A DNA stretch of 64,000 nt from positions 33,527-97,526 of the forward strand of contig NZ_PDCH01000007.1 of assembly GCF_003315615.1 (NCBI RefSeq). The letters run 5' to 3'. The translations under genes were made by a program, and so were the position numbers. The notes under the pieces are model-generated. The model did not search any database. It was not told the origin of the DNA and saw nothing but the letters and a program-made list of their open reading frames with translations. This document shows, in pieces, positions 30,264 through 40,491 of this stretch; positions within the stretch are counted from its first letter, which is position 1, and each line of letters opens with the position of its first letter. The DNA is from Bifidobacterium xylocopae. GTDB taxonomy: Bacteria; Actinomycetota; Actinomycetes; Actinomycetales; Bifidobacteriaceae.

Positions 30264-31184
30264 ATGGACCCGCAGGATAAGAGCGAACTACAGACATCAT
30301 CACCGATGCGGGAGGGCGAGGAAGAAGCCAGAACCCCATCCACCACACAAGCGGAGCTTACCGCCGAGGAATCGGCGACGCGTTCGGACCGGACCGCGTT
30401 AAGGAAAGGCCGGCTGGTCGAAGATGTCATCCTCTGGATCGCCTGGGTGGCCATGGTCGCCTTCAACGGTTACGCCGAGATCTTCCGATTCAATGGAACC
30501 ACAACCGGCGGCATCGCTCACGAAGCCGATGTCTGGTTCATGCCCGCCGGCTGGGCCTTCGCCATCTGGGGGCTCATATACATCGGCCTGGCCGTTTGGC
30601 TGATCCGCTATTGCATCGCCGGACCGGACCGGAAAGGTGAAGGGATGAGGGTCATGAGCCTCAAGGGCTTCCTGTTCGTTCTCACGTGCATATTCAACAT
30701 CGCCTGGCTGGCTCTCTGGCACTCAAAGAACTTCACGGTCTCGCTGATCGTCATACTCGTCCTGACCGCGCTCACCTGGTACCTGTACGCCCTCACCCGG
30801 CGGACCGACGACAGGATGGACACACCGAAGGTCCTGAGCACACTCGACTGGGCACCTCTGTCCCTCTATGCTGCATGGCTGTCAGTCGCTTCGGTCCTCA
30901 ACGCCTTCTATGACGCGGAAATCGTTTCTGGCGGCATCTCCCATGTGCTTCAGGCCTTCGCGGTCGTCATTCTCCTGGGCCTGCTCCTCCTCCTGGCCTT
31001 CCTGATGGAGCAGAAGGCAAAGGACTGGGTCTTTGGCCTGGTCATCTTCTGGTCGGCCCTCGCCATCGGCATCCAGCTGCTTGAACGCTCGACCGCCATG
31101 GGCGTCCTGGTGATCGCCCTGGCAGCCATCGGAGATCTTCTCGTCTACTTCCCCTGGGACCGTTTCAAGCTGGTTCACCGCTGA
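30264..31184 (+). CDS. TspO/MBR-like tryptophan-rich membrane protein
   Basis: A 306-residue membrane protein with a charged hydrophilic N-terminus of about 50 residues and then six to eight hydrophobic helices. FMPAGWAFAIWGLIYIG in the second helix pair is the hallmark of TspO-related proteins, and NAFYDAE and FNIAWLALWH resemble the same fold. TspO proteins bind porphyrins and related ligands; the role of this long version is unknown. The start at 30264 has AGAAGGAG upstream. It is divergent from uvrA and followed after 121 bases by the ABC-F gene. Confidence 0.7.
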   Translation: MDPQDKSELQTSSPMREGEEEARTPSTTQAELTAEESATRSDRTALRKGRLVEDVILWIAWVAMVAFNGYAEIFRFNGTTTGGIAHEADVWFMPAGWAFAIWGLIYIGLAVWLIRYCIAGPDRKGEGMRVMSLKGFLFVLTCIFNIAWLALWHSKNFTVSLIVILVLTALTWYLYALTRRTDDRMDTPKVLSTLDWAPLSLYAAWLSVASVLNAFYDAEIVSGGISHVLQAFAVVILLGLLLLLAFLMEQKAKDWVFGLVIFWSALAIGIQLLERSTAMGVLVIALAAIGDLLVYFPWDRFKLVHR

Positions 31185-31305
31185 GGGCCTAATGCGGTTA
31201 TCGTCCCCTTCGCTATGATGGTCCGCGGGGCCCTGAGCCGATCCGTCCTTAAGCAGGCGGCGGCGGGACCCGTTTATCCACGGTAGAGAAAGCGTCGGGC
31301 AGGGC

Positions 31306-32907
31306 ATGGCTATAGAGGCACAGGGACTTGAGATACGCATTGGAGCCCGCCTCCTGTTGGAGCCGACCGACTTCCATGTCTCCAAGGGCGACCGGATCGG
31401 CCTGGTGGGCCGTAACGGTGCCGGCAAGACGACGCTGACCCGTGTCATCACGGGTGATATGCTGCCTTCTTCGGGCTCGGTAAGGGTGACCGGTGAGATG
31501 GGCTACCTTCCCCAGGACACGCATGTCGGGGATCCCGCACAGACCGCTCTCGATCGCGTCATGTCCGCTCGTGCCATCGCCAGCATCATCAAGCGCTTGC
31601 GCAAGGCCGAGACCGACATGGCCAGCCCCGATCCCAAAATCATGGAAAAGGGTATGAAACGCTATGACAAGGCCCAGCAGGACTTCGATGCGGCCGGCGG
31701 ATACGCCGCCCAGTCCCAGGCCATCGTCATGGGTGAGAGCCTGGGATTGGACCAGGATACCCTCAGGCAGACCCTCGGCACCCTATCGGGTGGGCAACGC
31801 CGGCGGGTAGAACTGGCCCGCATCCTCTTCTCCGATGCCGACACGCTGATCCTGGACGAGCCCACCAACCACTTGGATGCAGACTCCATCGAATGGCTGA
31901 AGGACTATCTGCGCAAGTTCGAGGGCGGGTTTCTGGTCATCTCCCACTCCACCGAACTCTTGGATGAGACCGTGAACAAGGTCTGGCACCTGGATGCCCA
32001 GCGCTCCCGCATCGACACGTATTCAATGGGTTGGAAGGCCTATCTCAGACAGCGCGTCGTGGATGAGGAACGCCGGCGGCGGGAGCGGGAAGTTGCGGAG
32101 AAGAAGGCCGACCGTCTGATGAAGCAGGGCATCCGTCTGCACGCCAAGGCCACCAAGGCAGTCGCCGCCCAGAACATGATGCGGCGGGCCGAACGCCTGC
32201 TGGAGGGCACCCAGGAGGCCGAGCGTTCCGAGAAGGTGGCCGACCTACGCTTTCCCGAGCCCGCTCCATGCGGCCGCACACCGATCATGGCCAAGGCGAT
32301 TTCCAAGGCCTATGGCTCCAACATCGTCTTCGCGGGGATCGACCTGGCCATCGACAAGGGGTCGCGTGTGGTGATCCTGGGCTACAACGGCGCAGGAAAG
32401 ACCACTACCCTGCGCATCCTCGCCGGCATCGAGCTGCCCGACACCGGAAAGGTCGATCTGGGCCACGGCGCGAAGATCGGCTACTTCGCTCAGGAACACG
32501 ACACCCTGGAGGACGACCTGTCGGTTCTGGAGAATCTCCAGCATGTGGCCCCCGACCTGGACGACACCCAGGCACGTACGATCCTGGGTTCCTTCCTCTT
32601 CTCCGGCGACGACGCCATGAAACCGGCCTCGGTGCTTTCCGGCGGCGAGAAGACACGCCTGGCCCTGGCCACCCTGGTTACCTCACGGGCGAATGTCCTC
32701 CTGCTCGACGAACCCACCAACAACCTTGATCCTGCCTCTCGGGACGAGATCCTCAAAGCCATCGCCAAGTATGAGGGAGCCATCGTTCTGGTCACCCACG
32801 ACGAGGGTGCCGTACAGGCCCTCAACCCCGAACGCGTGCTGCTGATGCCGGACGGTGACGAGGACCTGTGGAACGACAGCTACCTGGATCTGGTCGCCGA
32901 GGAGTAA
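31306..32907 (+). CDS. ABC-F family ATPase
   Basis: A 533-residue soluble protein of two ABC ATPase domains with no membrane segments. Domain 1 has Walker A GRNGAGKTT, signature LSGGQRRRVELA and DEPTNHLD; domain 2 has GYNGAGKTT, LSGGEKTRLALA and DEPTNNLDP. An Arg/Lys-rich linker (about residues 240-305) holds the P-site tRNA interaction motif region. ABC-F proteins act on the ribosome as translation factors (EttA-like) or antibiotic resistance factors. Which applies is not clear, and no leader peptide of the resistance type was seen upstream. Confidence 0.93.
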   Translation: MAIEAQGLEIRIGARLLLEPTDFHVSKGDRIGLVGRNGAGKTTLTRVITGDMLPSSGSVRVTGEMGYLPQDTHVGDPAQTALDRVMSARAIASIIKRLRKAETDMASPDPKIMEKGMKRYDKAQQDFDAAGGYAAQSQAIVMGESLGLDQDTLRQTLGTLSGGQRRRVELARILFSDADTLILDEPTNHLDADSIEWLKDYLRKFEGGFLVISHSTELLDETVNKVWHLDAQRSRIDTYSMGWKAYLRQRVVDEERRRREREVAEKKADRLMKQGIRLHAKATKAVAAQNMMRRAERLLEGTQEAERSEKVADLRFPEPAPCGRTPIMAKAISKAYGSNIVFAGIDLAIDKGSRVVILGYNGAGKTTTLRILAGIELPDTGKVDLGHGAKIGYFAQEHDTLEDDLSVLENLQHVAPDLDDTQARTILGSFLFSGDDAMKPASVLSGGEKTRLALATLVTSRANVLLLDEPTNNLDPASRDEILKAIAKYEGAIVLVTHDEGAVQALNPERVLLMPDGDEDLWNDSYLDLVAEE

Positions 32908-32987
32908 ACCGACCGGGACGCGTTCGCCATTTTCATACGGGAATGGGCCACAGCCGACGGGTCCGGCCTACCCAGACCCAGCGACGC

Positions 32988-33677
32988 TCAGTCCTCCCCG
33001 CCTAGTACCTCCACACCTTTGACCCCATCGGTCCTCCCGACCTGCTCGACGAGGTCGGAGATATCCCCCTTGCCCAGCAGGTTGACGGTGACCGAGGCGC
33101 CGTGCCAGCCGTCGCGTCGGAGTTCCCGGATGGTCATGACCCTGGATTCGAACCCCATCCTGGTCGCCTCCAACAGGGTGGCCCTCAAGGAGCCGTGGCC
33201 GTCCTCATACACGATGCGTAGACCGGTGTTCTGGCGATTGCGTAGGAGCCATTTTACAATCGGCGAGATAACCAGTACGGAAAAGAAATAGAGGACGACC
33301 GCGGCGATGGCGACCGCGAACATGCTGGCGCCGCAGGTCACGCCGACCGCTGAAGCGACCCAGATTGCCGAGGACGTCGTCAACCCCCGCACTGCGTCGT
33401 GGTTGAAGAAGATGACACCAGCACCTATGAAACCGATGCCCGATGCCACGCCGGCCGCGATACGCGAAGCGTCCCAACTGTATTTGCCCACCGCGGCGTT
33501 GATGCCGTAGATGGAGACCAGGGTGAACAGGCACGATCCCAACCCGACCAGGATATGGGTGCGGATGCCGGCGTCATGCTTCAGATATTCCCGCTCGAAG
33601 CCGATCAGGCCGCACAGAAGCACAGTCAACGCAAGAGCGACCAGCTGCTGGGCCGCCGGCAGATCAAACCCCTGCAT
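32988..33677 (-). CDS. MgtC/SapB family membrane protein
   Basis: A 229-residue protein with four to five N-terminal helices carrying the MgtC signature (GLIGFEREYLKHDAGIRTHILVG split around residue 30, and TSSAIWVASAVGV near residue 100) and a C-terminal cytoplasmic ACT-like domain. MgtC proteins help survival in low magnesium, in some species by affecting F-ATPase; here the role is unknown. The ATG at 33677 has AAGGAGG eight bases upstream. The gene converges on the ABC-F gene. Confidence 0.88.
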   Translation of the reverse strand: MQGFDLPAAQQLVALALTVLLCGLIGFEREYLKHDAGIRTHILVGLGSCLFTLVSIYGINAAVGKYSWDASRIAAGVASGIGFIGAGVIFFNHDAVRGLTTSSAIWVASAVGVTCGASMFAVAIAAVVLYFFSVLVISPIVKWLLRNRQNTGLRIVYEDGHGSLRATLLEATRMGFESRVMTIRELRRDGWHGASVTVNLLGKGDISDLVEQVGRTDGVKGVEVLGGED

Positions 33678-33907
33678 GAAGATGGCCTCCTTTTCGCCCA
33701 CTTCGTCAGTCCCCGTCCTTCGCCCTGTTCAGTACGTTCAATGACGAAGAGCATATACCCGCTCACTGACATGGGCGCCGGCAAGGACGATACAGCCGCC
33801 AGCCCGCGCCACAATGGGGCCGAAGCCGCGAAAACGGTTAGAGTGGGGTCTAGGAGGAGGCCAAGGACTGGCCGCCTCGCACGGAAGATGAGGGGAAGGA
33901 TACAGCC

Positions 33908-35899
33908 ATGAACGATGATGAGACATGGACATCTGACCAACTGGCGGAGGCGGCCTACCGGTCACAGACCATCCGGACCCTGGAACGGCCCCTGTTGGAT
34001 GACGGTGTGCCCCTGATGCGGATGGCCGCCAAGGCCGTTGCCCTGAACGCCCGGCTCATGCTCTCCCTCACCGGAGTGGAGCTGGATCAGGCGAGGGTGG
34101 TGCTGCTGGCCGGCGGCGGCGATAACGGTGGGGACGGCCTGTATGCGGGTGCTTTGCTGGCCAGGGCCGGTGCGGATGTGACCGCGGTGGCCGTTGGATC
34201 AGAGCTGCACGATGAAGGGTGCGAGGCTTTCCGGACGGCCGGGGGCCTGATCACGGCGCTGGACCCACAGGCAGACATCCCCGACGTCGACGTCCCCTCA
34301 TCTCCAGGCGAGGATGATGAGCACTTGGGGCAGGCGGTGGAACTGGCCAAGTCCGCAGACCTGGTGATTGACGCCATGACAGGCATAGGCTTGAACGGGG
34401 CCCTGCACGGCCTACCTGAAGCGCTCGCCGAAGGGCTGGGCCTTCCGGGGGGCGATATACCCGAGGATGCCGGTGCGCTCATGCGTTGGCGGGGTAAAAG
34501 GCCGCTGGTGCTAGCGGTGGATGTGCCATCCGGCATCGGCGTCGACGACGGGAGCCTGCCTGGGGCCTACATCCCCGCTGACGTGACCGTCACTTTCGGA
34601 GCCATGAAACCCTGCGCCCTCCTGCCTCCGGCCGCATATGCCTGCGGACGCACAGTGCTGGTGGACTTCGGCTTCGACATCGCCGGCCTACGGCCCGACG
34701 TCGAGGCGATGAGCGCCGAGCGGGTGGGCGGTCTCATACGCCGCCCCCGTCTGAACGACAGCAAGTACAGTCGTGGGGTCGTCGGTCTGGTCACCGGTTC
34801 CGAACAGTTCCCGGGAGCAGCCGTTCTTTCGACCCGTGCCGCGGCGGCTGGGGGCGCCGGCATGGTTCGCTACACCGGCCCTAATCGGGCGGTGGACTCG
34901 GTCCTGGTATCCCTGCCGGAGGCCGTCATCGGAGAAGGCAGGGTCGAAGCCCTTGTCCTGGGTTCCGGGGTGCCGGCACGCGGTGGGGCCGAGTCGGACG
35001 ATGATGGGCAGCGTGGCATCATCGCAACGATCCTTGAGGATCGGGCTGGGGACACTGAAACGCTTGAGGATGGCCAGGACGACACACCCGTTCCCGTCGT
35101 CGTGGATGCCGGCGCGCTCGACATGCTGCCTCCGGGCCAGCACATGGACAACCTGCTGCTCACCCCCCATTATGGCGAACTTGCCCGACTGCTCCAGGAC
35201 TACGGCGAGACCATCGACGCCGATGGCATTGCGGCTGAACCCCTCCGCTGGGCTCTGAGGGCATGGCGGATGACGGGTGCCAACGTTCTGCTCAAGGGGG
35301 CCATCACGCTCGTCGTCTCCGATGATGGTAACGGCCGGCCCAGGATCCGTACGAGTGGCTTCGGCCCGGCCTGGCTGGCGACGGCCGGTTCCGGTGATGT
35401 CCTTGCCGGTGTCGAGGGAGCATTCCTGGCCAGCCGTACCGACCTCCTGTCCCAGGATTATGGGAGCATCGGCGAGCTAGCGGCCGCCGGCGCCTTCCTG
35501 CATGGTTTGGCCGCCTCCCTGGCTTCCGGCAGCAGGCAGCGTTCCTGGCGCATGCCCCTCCTGTACGATCCGGAAGAGGCTGGCGACTTCCTGGAGCGTG
35601 CCCGGACGGCCTGGCTTGAAGGTTCACAGACCGACGGCGACTCCGGACCCTTGGGCCACCCTATACACGCCGGCGACCTGATCGATTCCCTTGAGGAAGC
35701 CCAGGGGCTGCTGCTGGCATTGCCCTTCGCCGCAGCCGAGGATGACGGCGAGGACAGCGAAGACGATGAGGAAAACCATGACACCTCCTCCCTGTCCCCA
35801 AAGCCGTCCGGGAACCCTGACAATACAGGAGTTGCCTCACCCCGGCCATCTGGACTCAATCCGGCGGCCATCTTCGAGATGGAGTCGCTATGGTTCTGA
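33908..35899 (+). CDS. nnr: bifunctional NAD(P)HX epimerase/dehydratase
   Basis: A 663-residue fusion that repairs hydrated NAD(P)H. The N-terminal epimerase (YjeF_N) shows LAGGGDNGGDGLYAGALLARAG near residue 65 and DAMTGIGLNG. The C-terminal ADP-dependent dehydratase shows SKYSRGVVGLVTGS, GTPGRAG-like LSTRAAAAGGAGMVRY, LLTPHYGELARLL, LKGAITLV and ATAGSGDVLAGVEGA. It is over 100 residues longer than most homologues, because of acidic low-complexity inserts and a tail rich in Asp and Glu (about residues 575-640). The start has GGGGAAGGA upstream. Phosphoglycerate mutase follows after 17 bases, so the two probably share a transcript. Confidence 0.93.
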   Translation: MNDDETWTSDQLAEAAYRSQTIRTLERPLLDDGVPLMRMAAKAVALNARLMLSLTGVELDQARVVLLAGGGDNGGDGLYAGALLARAGADVTAVAVGSELHDEGCEAFRTAGGLITALDPQADIPDVDVPSSPGEDDEHLGQAVELAKSADLVIDAMTGIGLNGALHGLPEALAEGLGLPGGDIPEDAGALMRWRGKRPLVLAVDVPSGIGVDDGSLPGAYIPADVTVTFGAMKPCALLPPAAYACGRTVLVDFGFDIAGLRPDVEAMSAERVGGLIRRPRLNDSKYSRGVVGLVTGSEQFPGAAVLSTRAAAAGGAGMVRYTGPNRAVDSVLVSLPEAVIGEGRVEALVLGSGVPARGGAESDDDGQRGIIATILEDRAGDTETLEDGQDDTPVPVVVDAGALDMLPPGQHMDNLLLTPHYGELARLLQDYGETIDADGIAAEPLRWALRAWRMTGANVLLKGAITLVVSDDGNGRPRIRTSGFGPAWLATAGSGDVLAGVEGAFLASRTDLLSQDYGSIGELAAAGAFLHGLAASLASGSRQRSWRMPLLYDPEEAGDFLERARTAWLEGSQTDGDSGPLGHPIHAGDLIDSLEEAQGLLLALPFAAAEDDGEDSEDDEENHDTSSLSPKPSGNPDNTGVASPRPSGLNPAAIFEMESLWF

Positions 35900-35916
35900 A
35901 TGAGACAGGAGTTCCC

Positions 35917-36702
35917 ATGACGGGACAGCTGATCATCATGCGCCACGGGCAGAGTGAATGGACACTGCCCGACGTCAACCGGTTCGCCGGCTGGGCGGAT
36001 GTCCCTCTGAGCGCCCAGGGCCGTGAACAGGCCAGACAGGCGGGTAGGCTGGTCCGAGAGGCTGGACTGCGACCCGATTTGGTCTTCACTTCCCTCCTGA
36101 GCCGTTCGATCATCAGCGCCAACCTCCTCCTGGATGAAATCGACCGTCTGTGGATCCCCGTGGAGCGTAGCTGGAGGTTGAACGAACGCCACTACGGAGC
36201 ATTCCAGGGGCAGACCAGACCAGCCATGCTGGACCGGTATGGCCCGGAACGCTTCGCCACCTACCGGCGCTCCTACGACGTCGCACCGCCGCCGATCGAT
36301 TCCTCCTCCCCATACTGGCAGGGTTCCGATCCACGCTATGCCGCCTGTCGTTCCGATGGTCTGGATGACAGGAATCCGGCGACGATCACTTCGGAATCGC
36401 TCAGGGACCTGGGCGAACGCCTGCTGCCTCTGTGGCGTGCACGTATCACGCCCCCGCTGGCCCAGGGCCGCACCGTCCTGGTCGTCACCCACGGTTCGGT
36501 CGTGCGCTCGGTGGTCAAGTGCCTGGAAGGGGTGTCCGACCAGGACATCCGTTCGATCAACGTACCGACCGGCGTGCCAATGGTCTATGACTTCCAGACA
36601 GGTGATGCATCTGCGCCCCATCCCAACGGCCCGGGCCGTTACCTCGACCCGGACGCGGCGCGGGCAGGCATGGAGCAGGTGGCTGCCCTGGGCAAGGGCT
36701 GA
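35917..36702 (+). CDS. gpmA: 2,3-bisphosphoglycerate-dependent phosphoglycerate mutase
   Basis: A 261-residue cofactor-dependent mutase interconverting 3- and 2-phosphoglycerate in glycolysis. The phosphohistidine motif is MRHGQSEWT near residue 9. Further active-site segments are TSLLSRSIISANL, LNERHYGAFQG and VVTHGSVVRSVVK, with the second catalytic His in the last. The preferred ATG at 35917 has ACAGGAG five bases upstream; the frame is open from 35890, but that start overlaps nnr and lacks an SD. It follows nnr directly. Confidence 0.95.
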   Translation: MTGQLIIMRHGQSEWTLPDVNRFAGWADVPLSAQGREQARQAGRLVREAGLRPDLVFTSLLSRSIISANLLLDEIDRLWIPVERSWRLNERHYGAFQGQTRPAMLDRYGPERFATYRRSYDVAPPPIDSSSPYWQGSDPRYAACRSDGLDDRNPATITSESLRDLGERLLPLWRARITPPLAQGRTVLVVTHGSVVRSVVKCLEGVSDQDIRSINVPTGVPMVYDFQTGDASAPHPNGPGRYLDPDAARAGMEQVAALGKG

Positions 36703-36761
36703 CCTCATCCGCACCGGCTTCAGCCAGTGGACCCCGGCCCTAGGACGGCCTGTCGGGTCGC

Positions 36762-36767
36762 TATACT
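36762..36767 (+). promoter_or_regulatory. -10 element placing the LysR transcript start at its ATG
   Basis: TATACT lies exactly six bases before the LysR ATG at 36774. That spacing puts transcription start at or next to the A of the start codon, so a leaderless mRNA is predicted. The -35 is not obvious. Confidence 0.5.
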
Positions 36768-36773
36768 GGGGCC

Positions 36774-37697
36774 ATGACCCTACTCCAGCTCAAATACATC
36801 GTCAAGATCGTGGAGTGCGGATCCATGAATGAAGCCTCCCACGAACTATATGTCTCCCAACCGGCCCTGTCCTCATCTGTCAAGGAGTTGGAGCGCGAGC
36901 TGGGCATAGAAATCTTCACCCGCCACTCACAGGGCATCTCACTGACAGTGGACGGTACGGAATTCCTGACATACGCCCGTCAGGTGCTCGACCAGGTTGG
37001 GCTTCTGGAGCAGCGCTACCGGCAGACCAAGCCTCGCAAGCAGCTGTGCCGGGTCACCACCCAGCATTACATGTTCGCGGTCGAAGCCTTTGTGGAGATG
37101 ATCAACTCAATTGAAGCGGATGAGTACGAGTTCACCCTCCGCGAGACCCGTACCAGGGACATCATCGACCAGGTGGCCACGCTTCGCTCCGAGATCGGCA
37201 TCATCTACCAGTCGGGGTTCAACGGGAAAATCATATCCAAGCTCCTTAGGGAGAAGCACCTGGTCTTTCACCCGCTCTTCAGCTGCCGACCGCATGTGTT
37301 CATCTCCCGCGGCAACCCGCTTGCCGGGCGGGCCGAGCTGACCATGGACGACCTGGAGCCCTACCCCTTCCTTCAGTACGAGCAGGGTGACGAGGGCTCC
37401 TTCTACTTCGCCGAGGAGCCAGTATGGCCTGACTACTCCCCGCAGCAGATCACCGTCTCGGACCGGGCCACCATGCTCAATTTCATTGTCGGGCTCAACG
37501 CCTATACGGTCTGCACGGGCATCGACAACGAAGATCTGAACACTGAAAAAATCACGACCATACCGCTGGTCAGCGATGAGACCATGCTGCTGGGCTGGAT
37601 CAACAACGAGCGTTCCAAGCCATCACAGGCGGCCCACCTCTATCTGGGCAAGCTGCGCGAGGTCATCGCCCATCACGGTTTCGACCTGATCGACTGA
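36774..37697 (+). CDS. LysR family transcriptional regulator
   Basis: A 307-residue regulator with an N-terminal winged helix-turn-helix (MTLLQLKYIVKIVECGSMNEASHELYVSQPALS region, residues 1-60) and a C-terminal periplasmic-binding-like effector domain. The closest-looking relatives are the CysB/Cbl and small-effector LysR groups, but the ligand is unknown. No SD precedes the start; a -10 six bases upstream suggests a leaderless mRNA. It stands downstream of gpmA, with no obvious divergently transcribed target next to it. Confidence 0.92.
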   Translation: MTLLQLKYIVKIVECGSMNEASHELYVSQPALSSSVKELERELGIEIFTRHSQGISLTVDGTEFLTYARQVLDQVGLLEQRYRQTKPRKQLCRVTTQHYMFAVEAFVEMINSIEADEYEFTLRETRTRDIIDQVATLRSEIGIIYQSGFNGKIISKLLREKHLVFHPLFSCRPHVFISRGNPLAGRAELTMDDLEPYPFLQYEQGDEGSFYFAEEPVWPDYSPQQITVSDRATMLNFIVGLNAYTVCTGIDNEDLNTEKITTIPLVSDETMLLGWINNERSKPSQAAHLYLGKLREVIAHHGFDLID

Positions 37698-37753
37698 GAT
37701 CAATCAGTAGGAAACTGCCACTGGAGGCGTCTGTCCGGCCGGCAGCTTCGGAC

Positions 37754-38713
37754 TCAGATGTCGAAGGGCTTCCCCCCGCCTCCGATGGACGGCAGTTCGT
37801 CGGCCTTACCCACCTGGCCAGGATCCAGGCCGATCGCCCGGCAAAGGGCTGTCCGGGCGGCATCCGGCCCGGGCTTGATGTGGCTGATTCGCAGGAAATG
37901 GCCATTCACAGTCACCGTTGGTGTGGTCATCCTCCCCTTGTTGTCGCCATCTGGATTGCGCAGTTCCGACCGGGTCAACGTGTAGGCATTGACCTTCCTG
38001 ACCCATTCCTTGTATTCTCCGCCGGCCGCGCGTCTGGCGACAGTCTGGGGCACGCCCAGGCTCACCATCCGTTCAGCGAGCCGGCTGTCACTCACTTCGC
38101 CGTCCCTTTTTTCCTCGGGTTGGAAATCGCTCTGATAGAACGAGGCCACTACTTCCAGGAAATGGTCGGGGTCCTCCTGGGCTACCGTCGTGGCGGCCGA
38201 AGCTGCCCTGGTTGAATATTCATCGCTCCTGACCCTGTCGAGGAAGTCCATGAAATGTATGCCCAAGTTGATCTGTCCCGCCTTCACCATGGAGAACAGG
38301 CTTGTATCCAGGGTCCGATGGAGGTTTCCACAGGGCGGACACAGGAAATCCATGTAGATGTCGATGGTGGGGACCGTGCCCCGGAGCTTGCCCACGCCCT
38401 GCTGTCCAACGACGATGCCTCCCTGGGCATCGGCCTTGGAGGGTTTGACGGGCACGGCCTGCAGGGCAACACGGGCCTCGTTGCCGACGGGCACCGCTGA
38501 ACCCTGCCGACCGGCATTCGTATCCGGGCCTCTGTGGAAGCCGGACATGTGCGCGGCCACCACGCCGACAACAACCAAGGTCAGCACGACAAGTGCACCG
38601 ACCATGACCTGCAGCAAGGAACGTCCGGAATGCGCCTTCGTGACCTTAGTCCCCTTCCCGCACCGGTCTTCCGCCTTTTCGGTCCCACTCGTCCCGGTCA
38701 TACCCGATCCCAT
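37754..38713 (-). CDS. membrane-anchored DsbA-like thioredoxin-fold protein
   Basis: A 319-residue protein with a short cytoplasmic N-terminus, one transmembrane helix at about residues 33-56, and an extracellular thioredoxin fold carrying C125-PP-C128 and a cis-proline loop TPTVTVNGHFL. This layout fits the actinobacterial DsbA/mycobacterial MdbA-type oxidoreductases that make disulfides in exported proteins. The gene follows pyrE on the same strand after 99 bases but probably has its own promoter. The start is uncertain: an ATG 12 bases further in (38701) is also possible. Whether it oxidises or isomerises is unknown. Confidence 0.88.
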   Translation of the reverse strand: MGSGMTGTSGTEKAEDRCGKGTKVTKAHSGRSLLQVMVGALVVLTLVVVGVVAAHMSGFHRGPDTNAGRQGSAVPVGNEARVALQAVPVKPSKADAQGGIVVGQQGVGKLRGTVPTIDIYMDFLCPPCGNLHRTLDTSLFSMVKAGQINLGIHFMDFLDRVRSDEYSTRAASAATTVAQEDPDHFLEVVASFYQSDFQPEEKRDGEVSDSRLAERMVSLGVPQTVARRAAGGEYKEWVRKVNAYTLTRSELRNPDGDNKGRMTTPTVTVNGHFLRISHIKPGPDAARTALCRAIGLDPGQVGKADELPSIGGGGKPFDI

Positions 38714-38812
38714 CTGACGGCCAGGCGGCCGTCGGTCGTCGAATCACAAACCCCTACGGACGATGATAGCCGCAGTAAGCCTTCCGGCCGATCTTGGCAC
38801 CGGGGCCGATCC

Positions 38813-39556
38813 CTAGGCGCCGTACCGTTGCAAGTAGGCATCGGCCCGATCCTTGAGCGAATCGTCCATGACCGGCCTCCCCTGCTCGTCGCGCAGCGAT
38901 TCGGCCGCTCGGAAGACCTGACCGATGTCGGCGATCGACAACACAGGGAAGCCGAACTCGGCCATGACGGCTTCGACGGCGGAACGGCCCGTACCATCGG
39001 CCACCTCCATCCGGTCCACACTCAGCACAAGGCCGACGATCCGCACATCGGCCGCAGCCTTGAGCTTGGGCACACACTCGCGCACGGCAGTGCCCGCAGT
39101 CATCACGTCGTCCACCAACAGGACCTTCATGCCGTCCTTGAGCTGGCTGCCCACAAAGAGGCCGCCGTCGCCATGGTCCTTGACCTCCTTGCGGTCGAAG
39201 GTGTAGCCCAGGTCCCTGCCATGGGCCGAGCTCAGGGCGATGGCAGTGGAAACAGCCAGGGGAATACCCTTGTAGGCTGGGCCGAAGACCGTGTCCACGT
39301 CCTCGGGAAGCTGCCCCTCCCGCATGCCCTGCAGGATTCGACGGGCGTAGAATTCGCCCAGCAGGGCGATCTGCCTGCCGTCCTTGAAGGCGCCGGCATT
39401 GATGAAATAGGGCGAGCGCCGGCCTGATTTAAGGGTGAAATCCCCAAAACGCAAGGCCCCCGAAGCCAGGAGGAAGCGGGTGAAGGCCCGGGCCAGCCCC
39501 CCGCTCATGTTCCCCATGTCCCCTAGCTTGTCTTCTGTGTTCCCTACTGCTGCCAT
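38813..39556 (-). CDS. pyrE: orotate phosphoribosyltransferase
   Basis: A 247-residue enzyme that joins orotate to PRPP, forming OMP. The PRPP motif [14 protein letters not shown] and the flexible loop region with [14 protein letters not shown] are visible. The start at 39556 has AAAGGA four bases upstream; the frame stays open far into pyrD, but that part is not PyrE-like. It overlaps pyrD by 13 bases and is the last gene of the pyr operon. Confidence 0.95.
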   Translation of the reverse strand: MAAVGNTEDKLGDMGNMSGGLARAFTRFLLASGALRFGDFTLKSGRRSPYFINAGAFKDGRQIALLGEFYARRILQGMREGQLPEDVDTVFGPAYKGIPLAVSTAIALSSAHGRDLGYTFDRKEVKDHGDGGLFVGSQLKDGMKVLLVDDVMTAGTAVRECVPKLKAAADVRIVGLVLSVDRMEVADGTGRSAVEAVMAEFGFPVLSIADIGQVFRAAESLRDEQGRPVMDDSLKDRADAYLQRYGA

Positions 39557-40491
39557 GCCTGTCCTTTCTCCAATGCGTCGGCCAATCGGGGCCGCCGGTC
39601 CAATAACTCCTCCAGTTCGTGCGCAACCCTGACCGGTGCTTGCGGATCGACCAGCGCCGCGGCACCCACCTCGACAGCGTTGGCGCCCGCATAGAGGAAC
39701 TCCAGCGCGTCGCGTCCGCTGGAAATGCCTCCGATGCCGATGATCGGCATGTCCGGCAGCGCCCGCCTCACCTTCCATACGCAGGCCAAGGCGATGGGCA
39801 GGATGGCCGGGCCAGAGACGCCGCCGGTCACGTTCGCGATGATGGGTCGGCCTGTCCTGGTGTCAAGCCTCATGCCGACCAGGGTGTTGATCAGACTCAG
39901 GGCGTCGGCGCCGCCGTCCGCCGCGGCCCGGGCGGTCTCCGCTATGTCGGTCACGTTTGGGGTGAGCTTGACGATCATGGGTTTGTCCGTCATGCCGCGC
40001 AGACGGCGGACGAGCCGTTCCAGGGCGATCGGGTCGGTGCCCACGGACATGCCCCCGTGGGTCACGTTGGGGCAGGACACGTTGATCTCCAGCATGTCCG
40101 CTTCCGATTGCGCCAGCTTGGCGACCACCTGGGCGTAGTCCTCGTCGCTGTGACCGGCGACGTTGGTCACGACCAAGGCATCCAGTGCCTTGAGCTTGGG
40201 CAGTTCGTCAAGCAGGTAGTGATCGACCCCCGGGTTCTGTAAGCCTACGGCGTTGACCATGCCCGAAGGCGATTCGGCGGTACGCGGTGTAGGGTTGCCC
40301 TCCCAGGGGACGGGCGAGACGCCCTTGGTGGAGATTGCGCCGAGTTGGCTTACGTCATAGTATTCACCGCAGGCATCCAGCTTGAAGGTGCCGGAGGCAG
40401 TGCCCACCGGATTCTTCCACCGCAGTCCGGCCACCACGCTGCCGTGCCGGTAATCGTATGGTTCGAAGGGGTCGAATGTTTGAGCATTCAT
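39544..40491 (-). CDS. pyrD: dihydroorotate dehydrogenase, class 1B catalytic subunit
   Basis: A 315-residue FMN enzyme. The catalytic cysteine lies in [11 protein letters not shown], and the FMN-binding regions [14 protein letters not shown] and [21 protein letters not shown] are present. Adjacent pyrK marks it as class 1B, which passes electrons through FMN, Fe-S and FAD to NAD. The ATG at 40491 overlaps the pyrK stop by four bases (ATGA), a sign of coupling. Confidence 0.96.
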   Translation of the reverse strand: MNAQTFDPFEPYDYRHGSVVAGLRWKNPVGTASGTFKLDACGEYYDVSQLGAISTKGVSPVPWEGNPTPRTAESPSGMVNAVGLQNPGVDHYLLDELPKLKALDALVVTNVAGHSDEDYAQVVAKLAQSEADMLEINVSCPNVTHGGMSVGTDPIALERLVRRLRGMTDKPMIVKLTPNVTDIAETARAAADGGADALSLINTLVGMRLDTRTGRPIIANVTGGVSGPAILPIALACVWKVRRALPDMPIIGIGGISSGRDALEFLYAGANAVEVGAAALVDPQAPVRVAHELEELLDRRPRLADALEKGQAWQQ

